A stretch of DNA of 17,704 bases from an uncultured Pirellulaceae bacterium (lineage in GTDB: Bacteria > Planctomycetota > Planctomycetia > Pirellulales > Pirellulaceae). Positions 8,119 to 14,440 of this stretch are shown in pieces. The notes under the pieces were generated by a model, which was not told the origin of the DNA, ran no database searches, and saw only the letters and a program-made list of their open reading frames with translations. The position numbers and the translations under genes were made by a program. Location of the stretch: NCBI GenBank assembly GCA_934278005.1, contig CAKQWG010000060.1:1-17704 (forward strand), in the 5' to 3' direction. How positions within the stretch are numbered: position 1 is the first letter of the stretch; each line of letters opens with the position of its first letter.

Positions 8119-8202
8119 AGACCGGCTCTCAACCTGATCGGAACGTAGAGCGCTGGAAGCAGCTTGTGGGCCGCGGCGCGGCTCCTTGTAGTGCTGCGAC
8201 AC

Positions 8203-8230
8203 ACAAAAGCCCCAGACTTGCGTCTAGGGC
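8203..8230 (-). terminator. Rho-independent terminator of ahcY
   Basis: On the reverse strand, downstream of the ahcY stop codon, GCCCTAGAC and GTCTGGGGC (complement of 8222-8230 and 8209-8217) form a 9-pair stem with one G-T wobble. The loop is the stable tetraloop GCAA and the stem is followed by TTTTGT. This is a textbook intrinsic terminator about 60 bases after the gene. It is not symmetrical: the forward strand has no T run after the stem. Confidence 0.85.
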
Positions 8231-8291
8231 CTTGAAAACAGCGATATTCATCAGAAGCTTACCGCTTGGTGCTGCCTCTGCAACCTACCGC

Positions 8292-9833
8292 TTAGTAGCG
8301 ATAGTGCTCTGGCTTATAAGGGCCTTCGACGGGGATGCCCAAGTAATCGGCTTGGGACTGGGTTAGGACGGTCAGTTTGACGCCCAGTTTATCCAGGTGC
8401 AGACGAGCGACCTCTTCGTCCAGGTGCTTAGGCAAGACGTAGACCTTGTTTTCGTACTCGCCAGTGTCGCGCTTAGCCCACAGTTCCAGTTGTGCCAGGA
8501 CTTGGTTGGTAAAGCTGGCGCTCATCACAAAGCTAGGGTGGCCGGTGGCACAGCCCAAGTTCAACAGGCGGCCTTCGGCCAAAATCAACACGCTGCGGCC
8601 AGTGTCCTTGAAGCGGAATTGGTCGTACTGCGGCTTGATGTTGATCCGCTCGACCTTGCCGGCCTTTTCAAGTTTGTGCAGACCAGCCATATCGATTTCG
8701 TTGTCGAAGTGACCGATATTGCCCACGATGGCCTTGTCCTTCATCTGCCGCATATGTTCGGCGGTGATGATATCTTTGTTGCCGGTCGTGGTGATGAAGA
8801 TGTCGGCAAAGTCGATGACGTCTTCGAGTCGCTTGACTTCGTAACCTTCCATAGCAGCTTGCAGTGCACAGATAGGATCGATTTCAGTAACGATCACGCG
8901 ACAGCCCTGGCCGCGCAGCGACTGGCAGCTCCCCTTGCCCACTTCGCCGAAGCCGAAGACCACGGCAACTTTGCCACCGATCATGACGTCGCTAGCGCGA
9001 TTCAGTCCGTCGATTAGCGAATGGCGGCAGCCGTAGATATTGTCGAACTTGGTCTTGGTGACCGAGTCGTTGACGTTGATGGATGGGAACAGCAGGGTAC
9101 CGTTGCGTTCCATTTCGTATAGTCGAGCTACGCCAGTTGTGGTCTCTTCGCTGACGCCGCGAATGCCCTTGGCGATTTTGGTGTACTGGCCGGGGTTCTT
9201 TTTGATTTCGCTGCGCAGCAGGTCGAGGATCACGCCCCATTCTTCGGGTTCATTCTCAGCGTCAAACGCGGGCACAGCTCCGGCCTTTTCGTACTCGACA
9301 CCCTTGTGGACCAGCATAGTAGCGTCGCCGCCATCGTCCACGATCATGTCCGGTCCCGAGCCATCGGGCCAAACGATTGCCTCCTGGGTACACCACCAGT
9401 ATTCGGGCAGCGTCTCGCCTTTCCAAGCGAAGACTGGGGTGCCTTGTGGATCGTCCAGCGTGCCGGTGCGGCCGACGACGACAGCCGCCGCAGCGCTGTC
9501 TTGAGTCGAGAAGATATTGCAGCTGACCCAGCGCACATCGGCACCCAGGTCGACGAGCGTCTCGATCAGCACGGCGGTCTGGACGGTCATGTGCAGCGAG
9601 CCCATGATCTTGACTCCAGCCAGTGGTTGCTTGGCACCGAAGCGCTCGCGAAGAACCATCAGGCCTGGCATTTCGTCCTCGGCCAAGTTCAATTCCTTGC
9701 GTCCCAAGTCGACTAGAGCTTGGGCTTCTTCGCGCTTGCCGGCGGCCAGCAGGTCAAAGGCGCGGACCTTAAAGGCCGGGCGGCCCGCAGCAGCTTTGTC
9801 GGCGGACGGTTTCGGTGTGGTAACAGTACTCAT
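8292..9833 (-). CDS. ahcY: S-adenosylhomocysteinase
   Basis: AhcY hydrolyses S-adenosylhomocysteine, the product of methyl transfer, to adenosine and homocysteine in the cytoplasm, using tightly bound NAD. The sequence is strongly typical: [28 protein letters not shown]166-D167 in DDGGD, K260 and D264 in [12 protein letters not shown], the NAD loop GFGEVGKG at 294-301, GHFDNEID, and the invariant C-terminus YKPEHYRY. At 513 residues it is longer than usual, because it contains the long-type insertion around 190-230 and an N-terminal extension of about 40 residues before [15 protein letters not shown]. The start is supported by GGAG (complement of 9842-9845) 8 bases upstream. An intrinsic terminator follows. 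The gene upstream on the same strand encodes a regulator fused to a methyltransferase domain, which fits control by the SAM/SAH balance. Confidence 0.97.
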   Translation of the reverse strand: MSTVTTPKPSADKAAAGRPAFKVRAFDLLAAGKREEAQALVDLGRKELNLAEDEMPGLMVLRERFGAKQPLAGVKIMGSLHMTVQTAVLIETLVDLGADVRWVSCNIFSTQDSAAAAVVVGRTGTLDDPQGTPVFAWKGETLPEYWWCTQEAIVWPDGSGPDMIVDDGGDATMLVHKGVEYEKAGAVPAFDAENEPEEWGVILDLLRSEIKKNPGQYTKIAKGIRGVSEETTTGVARLYEMERNGTLLFPSINVNDSVTKTKFDNIYGCRHSLIDGLNRASDVMIGGKVAVVFGFGEVGKGSCQSLRGQGCRVIVTEIDPICALQAAMEGYEVKRLEDVIDFADIFITTTGNKDIITAEHMRQMKDKAIVGNIGHFDNEIDMAGLHKLEKAGKVERINIKPQYDQFRFKDTGRSVLILAEGRLLNLGCATGHPSFVMSASFTNQVLAQLELWAKRDTGEYENKVYVLPKHLDEEVARLHLDKLGVKLTVLTQSQADYLGIPVEGPYKPEHYRY

Positions 9834-9893
9834 GTATTGAACTCCAAAAAACAGGTTAGCAAACAGGTAAAACTTCTAAGCATTGGTTCAAAA

Positions 9894-9992
9894 ATAGTCG
9901 CCCGGCCGCTCCGCCGGTCGGCGTTTGCTTCACGAACCGCCGGAGCGGTTCGGCGACAATACAACGAACCGGCGGAGCGGTTCGGCGACTAT
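9894..9992. repeat. GCGGAG-core hairpin repeat, three copies upstream of ahcY
   Basis: Copy 1 lies in reverse orientation at 9894-9923, copies 2 and 3 in forward orientation at 9933-9960 and 9965-9992. Copies 2 and 3 are both 28 bases and differ at only two positions. Copy 2 has an 8-base stem CGAACCGC/GCGGTTCG around CGGA; copy 3 has CGAACCG/CGGTTCG around GCGGAG. Each is followed by GGCGACAAT or GGCGACTAT, so on the opposite strand the foot reads ATAGTCGCC or ATTGTCGCC. They sit in the 186-base gap between the regulator gene and ahcY and would be in the transcript if the two are cotranscribed. Confidence 0.75.
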
Positions 9993-10019
9993 CTGCAGCG
10001 CTTAATTCCGACAACTGCT

Positions 10020-10961
10020 CTACTCTCTCCCCTCCCTCCCAGCCACGGCGACAAACAGGGCAGGTCCCTTGGCCCCAGGATCGGGTGGCAATTCGCGATA
10101 GTGCCGCAGCGACAAATCGGCCGCACACAGCCAGCCCGCCAGCTCCTCGCGCGAGACGCCTAAGCGAACATGTCCCATCTCGTGACGATAAGCTGCCCGT
10201 TCATGCGGCAGCAGATCGAGCAAGACCAGCGGAGCGGCCGGTTTGAGCACCCGCGCGGCCTCCTTTAAAACGTCAGCGGGCTGCGTCAGGTAGGGCAGGA
10301 CCAGTACCAACCAAGCCAAATCTAGAGCTGAGTCGGAGAGCGTTAATTCGGTCAGCGACGACAGTTCGACACGCACGTTTGGAACGCTTCCCAACCGCTG
10401 TTTGGCCGCCGCTAACATGGCCGCTGAATTGTCTATAGCGATGACTTGCCGCACAAACGGGGCGACTAGATGGCTCAGCGGTGCCGATCCACAACCCAGC
10501 TCAGCCACCACCGCATCGCGCGGCAGCGATGCAGCCAGTACAAAACTGTCCAACTGCTGACCGAACAAGTCGGTTCGCAGTTTATCCCACTGCTCAGCCG
10601 TCGAGGAGAAGAAGGATTCGCTGCGCGAGCGCTGAGCCAAGACCTGGATCAGCCGCTGCTGGTCGAACTCCGTCGTTGGCGTGTCGGTCTGCTGCCTCAA
10701 CCAGTCCCACAGACCACTTCGAGGCGATTCCCAGGCCTCAAGGTCGACGCGGTAAAGTTGATTGGTCCCCTCGCGACGATTGGCAATCCACCCATCGGCC
10801 ACGAGGACTTTCAAATGGCGACTAACCGTGCTTTGCGGCAGTTGCACAATGCCGCACAGCTCTGAGACCGACAGCTCATGTTGCTCGAGCATCAGTAGCA
10901 GCCGCACTCGCGTCGCATCCGCCAGCGTTTGCAGCCACTCTAGTGAAGCCAAGTCGACCAT
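10020..10961 (-). CDS. ArsR-family regulator fused to a SAM-dependent methyltransferase domain (SahR-like candidate)
   Basis: The 313-residue protein joins two domains. Residues about 5-75 are an ArsR winged helix: LADATRVRLLLMLEQHELSVSELCGIVQLPQSTVSRHLKVLVADGWI. The metal-binding ELCVCDL motif is not conserved (it reads ELSVSELC), so metal sensing is unlikely. From about residue 120 a class I methyltransferase follows, with motif I VVAELGCGSAPLS (about 151-163), the acidic residue in AIDNS, and LVLPYLTQPADVLKEAARVLKPA. Its place directly upstream of ahcY suggests that it binds SAM or SAH and regulates that gene; SAH-responsive ArsR proteins (SahR) are known in proteobacteria. The frame extends to 11003, but the extra 14 codons run into the palindromic operator, so ATG 10961 (MVDLASLEWLQTLADATR) is chosen. 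No strong ribosome binding site is present. Confidence 0.88.
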   Translation of the reverse strand: MVDLASLEWLQTLADATRVRLLLMLEQHELSVSELCGIVQLPQSTVSRHLKVLVADGWIANRREGTNQLYRVDLEAWESPRSGLWDWLRQQTDTPTTEFDQQRLIQVLAQRSRSESFFSSTAEQWDKLRTDLFGQQLDSFVLAASLPRDAVVAELGCGSAPLSHLVAPFVRQVIAIDNSAAMLAAAKQRLGSVPNVRVELSSLTELTLSDSALDLAWLVLVLPYLTQPADVLKEAARVLKPAAPLVLLDLLPHERAAYRHEMGHVRLGVSREELAGWLCAADLSLRHYRELPPDPGAKGPALFVAVAGREGRE

Positions 10962-10988
10962 TAAATAACTTAAAAGCGTGCAGCTGCC

Positions 10989-11014
10989 GATCCATCCGTC
11001 CATCCGGATGGATC
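10989..11014. promoter_or_regulatory. Palindromic operator over the regulator's transcription start
   Basis: TCCATCCGGATGGA at 10999-11012 is a perfect 14-base palindrome. A second overlapping inverted repeat pairs GATCCATCC (10989-10997) with GGATGGATC (11006-11014). The elements start right after the -10 box of the reverse-strand promoter, where the first transcribed base should fall. This is the expected place for a repressor site, most likely that of the ArsR-type protein itself. Binding is inferred. Confidence 0.65.
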
Positions 11015-11043
11015 ATTATTTAGTTTGGTACCGGCCGCGTCAA
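11015..11043 (-). promoter_or_regulatory. Sigma-70 type promoter of the ArsR-methyltransferase gene
   Basis: On the reverse strand TTGACG (complement of 11038-11043) is followed after exactly 17 bases by AATAAT (complement of 11015-11020). Each box matches the consensus at five of six positions. Transcription would start near 11008, about 47 bases before the ATG at 10961 and inside the palindrome. Confidence 0.7.
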
Positions 11044-11179
11044 GAGTTTTCTGAGCAAATGTGCGATGTTTTGTGCCATTGTGCGTGGTTGAGGAAGTCG
11101 GTGTGCGCGCAGCTCAGGTACATTTCCCGATGGATCGCGCTCCCTCTGCTGATCGCGGGCCCGTCCTGCGACCCCTCAC

Positions 11180-11312
11180 CACCTCTGGCTTCTCACCCCC
11201 GACCCCTCTCCACCTCTGGCCCCTCACCCCCGACCCCTCTCCACCTCTGGCCCCTCACCCCCGACCCCTCTCCCCGAGTACAGCGAGTACAGGGCGAGGG
11301 GAGCCAGCGTGA
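11180..11312. repeat. CCCCTCACCCCCGACCCC repeat: three 31-base tandem units plus hairpin tail
   Basis: A 31-base pyrimidine-rich unit that begins CACCTCTGGC repeats at 11180-11210, 11211-11241 and 11242-11272; the last two are identical and the first has two changes. The last unit continues into CCCGAGTACAG, a 9-base duplication CGAGTACAG, then GGCGAGGGGAGCCAGCGTGA, so that CCCCTC and GAGGGG can pair. The part 11251-11312 recurs at 13601-13653. Confidence 0.8.
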
Positions 11313-11318
11313 GGGCGC

Positions 11319-11389
11319 GTGAGAGTGAGAGTGAGAGGGGCAGTGAGAGTGAGAGAGTGAGAGAGTGAGAGAGTGAGAGGGGCGGAGAG
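11319..11389. repeat. Purine-rich GTGAGA/GTGAGAGA simple repeat
   Basis: The stretch is made almost only of G and A, with T at regular spacing: GTGAGA units, then GTGAGAGA units, interrupted by GGGGCA. It follows a pyrimidine-rich stretch on the same strand, giving a sharp strand-composition switch near 11280. It is the kind of tract that varies in length by slippage. Confidence 0.7.
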
Positions 11390-11528
11390 CTTAAAAGCGT
11401 GCCTAGGCTGCAAGCTGGGCTTAGGTACAATGGCGGTCGAGACACTTTTGGGCAACACACTTTGGGGCCGCGGGAAGAAGTGGATTTCAGTCCATCACGA
11501 CGACATTAATACACATAGCGAAATAACA

Positions 11529-12251
11529 ATGGCTGGATTGGCAAGTAGCAAAGCGGTGGTAGTGGGTGGTGGCACGGGCATTGGCCAAGCGATTGCGCGG
11601 GCACTGGCTGCGGCCGGTGCGGACGTGGCCATCGGTGGCAGACGGCCTGAGCCGCTCAGCGAAACGGCTCAAGGGACGTCGATAAAGACCCATACCATTG
11701 ATGTGGCTTGTCGCCAAAGCACCAATGCTTTCTTTGAGTGGGCCGCACAAGAATTGGGCCAGATCGACATCCTGGTCAACGCGGCCGGAGTGAATATCAA
11801 ACTGCGCACGATGGCGGACATGGTTCCAGAGGATTGGGATAAGGTCATGTCGATCAACGCCACCGGGGCGTATAATTGCATGCAAGCCGTGCTGCCCTCC
11901 ATGCGAGCTCGTCGCTCGGGGACGATTATCAATATCTCGTCCATCGCTGGGAAGCGGGCCATTGCGCTTGGGGGAGTCGCCTACGCGGCCAGCAAGTTCG
12001 CGATGACCGCCTTGGGGACTTGCGTCAGCAACGAAGTCGCGCCCGACGGCGTGCGCGTAACCAACCTTTACCCAGGCGAAGTCAATACGCCCATCTTAGC
12101 CAATCGCGCCGTGCCGGTCGATGAAGCTCACAAGCAGCGCATTCTGCAGCCGGAGCATGTGGCCGACTTAGTACTAGCGGTGCTGGCCCTGCCACCAACT
12201 GCGCACGTCCCTGAAATCGTGATCAAACCACTTTCACAAGGCTGGTACTAG
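11529..12251 (+). CDS. SDR-family oxidoreductase (FabG-like)
   Basis: From ATG 11529 the protein has 240 residues, the normal length of a classical short-chain dehydrogenase. It has the cofactor motif VVGGGTGIGQAIA (11-23), NAAG at 84-87, N110 in MSIN, S138 in NISSIAG, and the catalytic Y152 and K156 in YAASK. The R38-R39 pair after the second strand (GGRRP) suggests NADP(H). The substrate is unknown; similarity to 3-oxoacyl-ACP reductases is only at family level. The frame is open from 11373, but the added residues have no family resemblance and cover repeat DNA. No strong ribosome binding site is seen. Its TAG stop shares one base with the GTG start of the S41 protease gene (TAGTG), so the two are very likely translationally coupled. 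Confidence 0.88.
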   Translation: MAGLASSKAVVVGGGTGIGQAIARALAAAGADVAIGGRRPEPLSETAQGTSIKTHTIDVACRQSTNAFFEWAAQELGQIDILVNAAGVNIKLRTMADMVPEDWDKVMSINATGAYNCMQAVLPSMRARRSGTIINISSIAGKRAIALGGVAYAASKFAMTALGTCVSNEVAPDGVRVTNLYPGEVNTPILANRAVPVDEAHKQRILQPEHVADLVLAVLALPPTAHVPEIVIKPLSQGWY

Positions 12252-13537
12252 TGCCGGTTCGCAATCTGCAGATTCTAGTCGTCCTAATGGTCGTCTGCTT
12301 GGCATGCTACGTCCAAGCCGAGCGGCTCAAGTACGCTGGCAAAATCGGTTCGGCCATTATCAAGATCAAGGATCATTATGTCGACGAAATCGATCCGCAG
12401 GATCTGTACATGGCCGCTATGAAAGGCATGGTCACTGAGCTCGATCAGTTTTCAGAATTCATTCCACCGACCAAATACGCCGAATTCCAAACCTTTATCG
12501 AGCAGCAGTTTGGCGGCTTGGGAATTCTGGTCGAAGGTCCACCGGCCGCTCCGCAGTTAACGGTCGTCGCTCCGATCCCCGGCACGCCAGCTTTCAAAGC
12601 TGGGCTGCTTCCCGGCGATGTGATCTTGCGGATCGGGGACCGCTCAACTGAAGGCCTGCTGGCCACCGACGCAACTGGCCTGATGCGCGGTCCGGTCGGC
12701 CAACCCGTCACACTTCAGGTCCGGCGGCAGGGTCTCGCGCAGCCGCTGACTGTGAGCATTCGTCGCGCGGACATCCAAGTCGACTCGGTCTACGGCGATC
12801 GCATCCGCCATGATTCCAGTTGGGACTATTTCCTGGAGGAGGATTCGCGGATCGCCTACATTCGTGTGACACTGTTCGGAGAGAAGACGGTCAGCGAGTT
12901 CGCCAAGGCGTTAGCTACGATCCAAGGTTCCGCCCAAGCCGTAATTCTGGATCTGCGTTTCAATCCCGGCGGCATTTTGCCTTCCGCAGTTGAGATGTGC
13001 GATATGCTGCTCGACCATGGCACGGTCGTTAGCACCCGCGGACGCAACGATCAGTATCTGCGCGAGTTCACGGCGGACGCAGGTGTGGCGCTTGATTTGG
13101 ATATTCCCATGGTCGTGATGGTCAACGACCACTCGGCCTCAGCCAGCGAGATCATGGCGGGTTGCCTGCAGGACCAAGGGCGGGCCACGGTTGTTGGCGA
13201 GCGATCCTATGGCAAGGGGACCGTACAGCAAGTATTTCCGCTGGAGAACGATCAGACCGCGCTGAAGTTCACTACGGCTCGGTTCTATCGCCCTAGCGGC
13301 AAGAACATCCACCGCGGCCCCGAGATGACGCCGGCCGATGAGTGGGGTGTTCAGCCGCAGCCCGAACTGACGCGCCCGCTGAGCGATTTGGAGGAGCTGT
13401 ACTTGCATGTACGATGGCGGCATCGCGGCGACCCGCGGTTGATGTCCGATCCAGAGCATCCCCCTGCTCCCCCCTTTGCCGGCGATCCCCAGTTGAAGGT
13501 GGCGGTCGAGTTTTTGCAGCAGAAGCTATCAGGTTGA
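12251..13537 (+). CDS. S41-family carboxy-terminal processing protease (CtpA-like)
   Basis: The 428-residue protein has an N-terminal hydrophobic segment (residues 7-22, LQILVVLMVVCLACYV) that is a signal peptide or membrane anchor, so it should act outside the cytoplasmic membrane. A CtpA-type helical region with DQFSEFIPP follows, then a PDZ domain at about 88-165 (GGLGILVEG, PAFKAGLLPGDVILRIGD) that would bind substrate C-termini. The peptidase core carries LDLRFNPGG, the nucleophile S297 in NDHSASASEI and the base K322 in GERSYGKGTVQ, the Ser-Lys pair of this family. It begins with GTG at the last base of the upstream stop codon. The pairing with an SDR enzyme is unusual to me and gives no clear pathway. 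Downstream lies a hairpin-rich gap without an evident T-run terminator. Confidence 0.93.
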   Translation: MPVRNLQILVVLMVVCLACYVQAERLKYAGKIGSAIIKIKDHYVDEIDPQDLYMAAMKGMVTELDQFSEFIPPTKYAEFQTFIEQQFGGLGILVEGPPAAPQLTVVAPIPGTPAFKAGLLPGDVILRIGDRSTEGLLATDATGLMRGPVGQPVTLQVRRQGLAQPLTVSIRRADIQVDSVYGDRIRHDSSWDYFLEEDSRIAYIRVTLFGEKTVSEFAKALATIQGSAQAVILDLRFNPGGILPSAVEMCDMLLDHGTVVSTRGRNDQYLREFTADAGVALDLDIPMVVMVNDHSASASEIMAGCLQDQGRATVVGERSYGKGTVQQVFPLENDQTALKFTTARFYRPSGKNIHRGPEMTPADEWGVQPQPELTRPLSDLEELYLHVRWRHRGDPRLMSDPEHPPAPPFAGDPQLKVAVEFLQQKLSG

Positions 13538-13555
13538 TCCGCTTGAGCGCTCACT

Positions 13556-13580
13556 CTTAAGCTTAGCGCTTAAGCTAAGC
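13556..13580. other. Overlapping alternative hairpins after the S41 gene
   Basis: CTTAAGC (13556-13562) can pair with GCTTAAG (13568-13574), or GCTTAG (13561-13566) with CTAAGC (13575-13580). The two stems use the same bases, so they exclude each other. It lies 19 bases after the stop codon. There is no T run, so this is not a standard terminator. Confidence 0.5.
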
Positions 13581-13600
13581 TGCCGATGACTCAAGCTCAG

Positions 13601-13653
13601 CCCCTCACCCCCGACCCCTCTCCCCGAGTACAGGGCGAGGGGAGCCAGCGTGA
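13601..13653. repeat. Second copy of the CCCCTCACCCCCGACCCC repeat
   Basis: These 53 bases match 11251-11312 without a mismatch except that the 9-base duplication CGAGTACAG is absent. A hairpin of CCCCTC(T)CCC with GGG(C)GAGGGG spans 13615-13642. It is in the same orientation as the first copy, so the pair brackets the SDR-S41 genes as direct repeats. Confidence 0.8.
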
Positions 13654-13669
13654 CACGGGGAAATTTCAA

Positions 13670-13693
13670 ATCCAAAATCCAAAATCCAAAATC
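13670..13693. repeat. ATCCAAA heptamer tandem repeat
   Basis: The heptamer ATCCAAA occurs three times in a row and is followed by ATC. It lies just before the DUF2760 gene. Similar short heptamer runs are known as intergenic repeats in cyanobacteria; no role can be assigned here. Confidence 0.7.
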
Positions 13694-13720
13694 TCACCTT
13701 CACCAAGAGGATAACAGGCA

Positions 13721-14314
13721 ATGGCCCTGGGAGTAGCATTTCGAGCTTTTTTCGCGGCTCTATTCAACCGCCAGCAAGCCGAGCGATTGCGCGTGGCGCT
13801 CTTGGAAGCTCCCTCGGAGACTGCTTCGGCCAACAATGGCTCCGCCCCGACCAAAGACAAGACGACTGGAGACAAGACGACTGGAGATAGGGTTGGAGCA
13901 GTGGCTGGAGACAAGTTGCCGGCCCAAGCGTCTGCGACGGCGCGCAGTGAGGCGCTAACGTTGCTGAGCACGCTGCAGCGCGAGGCGCGGCTGTTGGACT
14001 TGGTGCACGAATCGCTCGATGGCTTTGATGATGCCCAGATCGGCGCCGCGGCGCGCGAGGTGCTGCGCGACTGCAAGCAATCGCTGGCCCGCATGTTCGC
14101 GATCGAACCACTGGCGTCTGGTGCCGAAGGCGATACGGTGGCTATCGACGGCAGCGTTTCGCCAGCTCGCCAGCGACTGGTCGGCAAATCGCAGGGGGCG
14201 GCCGGCACGATCGCCCATCGCGGTTGGCAAGCCACTCGCTGCGAATTGCCCAAGTGGACTGGACAACCCGGCGACGCGCTCGTGCTGGCGCCCATGGAAG
14301 TCGACGTGCAGTAG
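13721..14314 (+). CDS. DUF2760 domain protein
   Basis: The 197-residue protein ends in a DUF2760 domain (about 70-197), recognisable from EALTLLSTLQREARLLDLVHE, FDDAQIGAAAREVLRDCKQSL, HRGWQATRCELPKWTGQPGDALVLAPMEVDVQ. The function of this domain is not established, but it is commonly encoded next to Hsp70 genes, as it is here. The N-terminus is a short helix (MALGVAFRAFFAALF). A low-complexity linker follows at about 40-70, in which a 15-base unit, GACAAGACGACTGGA, is repeated exactly at 13856-13870 and 13871-13885 (KTTGDKTTGD). The ATG has AGAGG about 10 bases upstream. It is followed after 126 bases by the first Hsp70 gene. It probably works with the Hsp70 pair, for example as a cofactor; that is inference from gene order. 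Confidence 0.82.
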   Translation: MALGVAFRAFFAALFNRQQAERLRVALLEAPSETASANNGSAPTKDKTTGDKTTGDRVGAVAGDKLPAQASATARSEALTLLSTLQREARLLDLVHESLDGFDDAQIGAAAREVLRDCKQSLARMFAIEPLASGAEGDTVAIDGSVSPARQRLVGKSQGAAGTIAHRGWQATRCELPKWTGQPGDALVLAPMEVDVQ

Positions 14315-14368
14315 CCGCCCGTCTGCTAGCGCCGACTGAACCCACCGATGCTGCCTCGTTCCATGAAC

Positions 14369-14421
14369 ACTCGATAATCAACCTATTCGACAATCAACCC
14401 TCGCAACACTCGACAATCAAC
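14369..14421. repeat. Three copies of a CTCGACAATCAAC motif ahead of the first Hsp70 gene
   Basis: ACTCGATAATCAAC (14369-14382), ATTCGACAATCAAC (14385-14398) and ACTCGACAATCAAC (14408-14421) are near-identical 14-base units with unequal spacing. They fill most of the gap between the DUF2760 and Hsp70 genes. They may be a regulatory or a simple repeat; the sequence does not decide. Confidence 0.6.
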
Positions 14422-14440
14422 ATCGACCTTGAAACCTGAC

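Larger units (their letters stand above)
7869..8291. other. Intergenic region with hairpin repeats and the ahcY terminator
   Basis: These 423 bases separate the aminotransferase start from the ahcY stop. Positions 7869-7916 may be coding if the longer aminotransferase start is used. The rest holds the four-unit hairpin array (8005-8118), a possible degenerate fifth unit around 8145-8166 (GTAGAGCGCTGGAAGCAGC) and the ahcY terminator. No gene is supported. No clear promoter for the aminotransferase was found. Confidence 0.6.
10962..11528. other. Divergent intergenic region: regulator promoter and operator plus low-complexity repeats
   Basis: These 567 bases separate the ArsR-methyltransferase gene from the SDR gene. 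The left part holds the regulator's promoter and palindrome. The middle holds pyrimidine-rich tandem repeats (11180-11312) and then a purine-rich GTGAGA tract (11319-11389). CTTAAAAGCGTGC occurs twice, at 10969-10981 and 11390-11402, bracketing most of the region. Near the SDR gene, TACAAT at 11424-11429 could be a -10 box but has no good -35. The SDR frame is open from 11373, yet the part before 11529 does not look like protein of that family. Confidence 0.6.

Noticed and set aside
7938..8204. An 88-codon reverse open frame containing a duplicated SECRSVVPTD peptide
   Set aside because: The peptide repeat is only a translation of the tandem hairpin repeats; there is no supported start or family.
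8397..9017. A 206-codon forward open frame
   Set aside because: Antisense shadow of ahcY.
9834..10019. A SAH riboswitch before ahcY
   Set aside because: The gap is filled mostly by the repeat hairpins, and I could not recognise the conserved SAH riboswitch core.
10225..10241. A near match to the GCGGAG-core hairpin (ACCAGCGGAGCGGCCGG)
   Set aside because: It lies inside the methyltransferase coding sequence and encodes a normal KPAAPLV segment; a codon-level coincidence in GC-rich DNA is more likely. The same holds for 12541-12556 in the S41 gene.
11180..11312. Possible CRISPR array in the 31-base repeats
   Set aside because: The repeats are contiguous without spacers and of low complexity.
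13666..14295. A 209-codon reverse open frame
   Set aside because: Antisense to the DUF2760 gene, whose conserved domain is clear; the reverse translation is Ser/Ala-rich with no domain.
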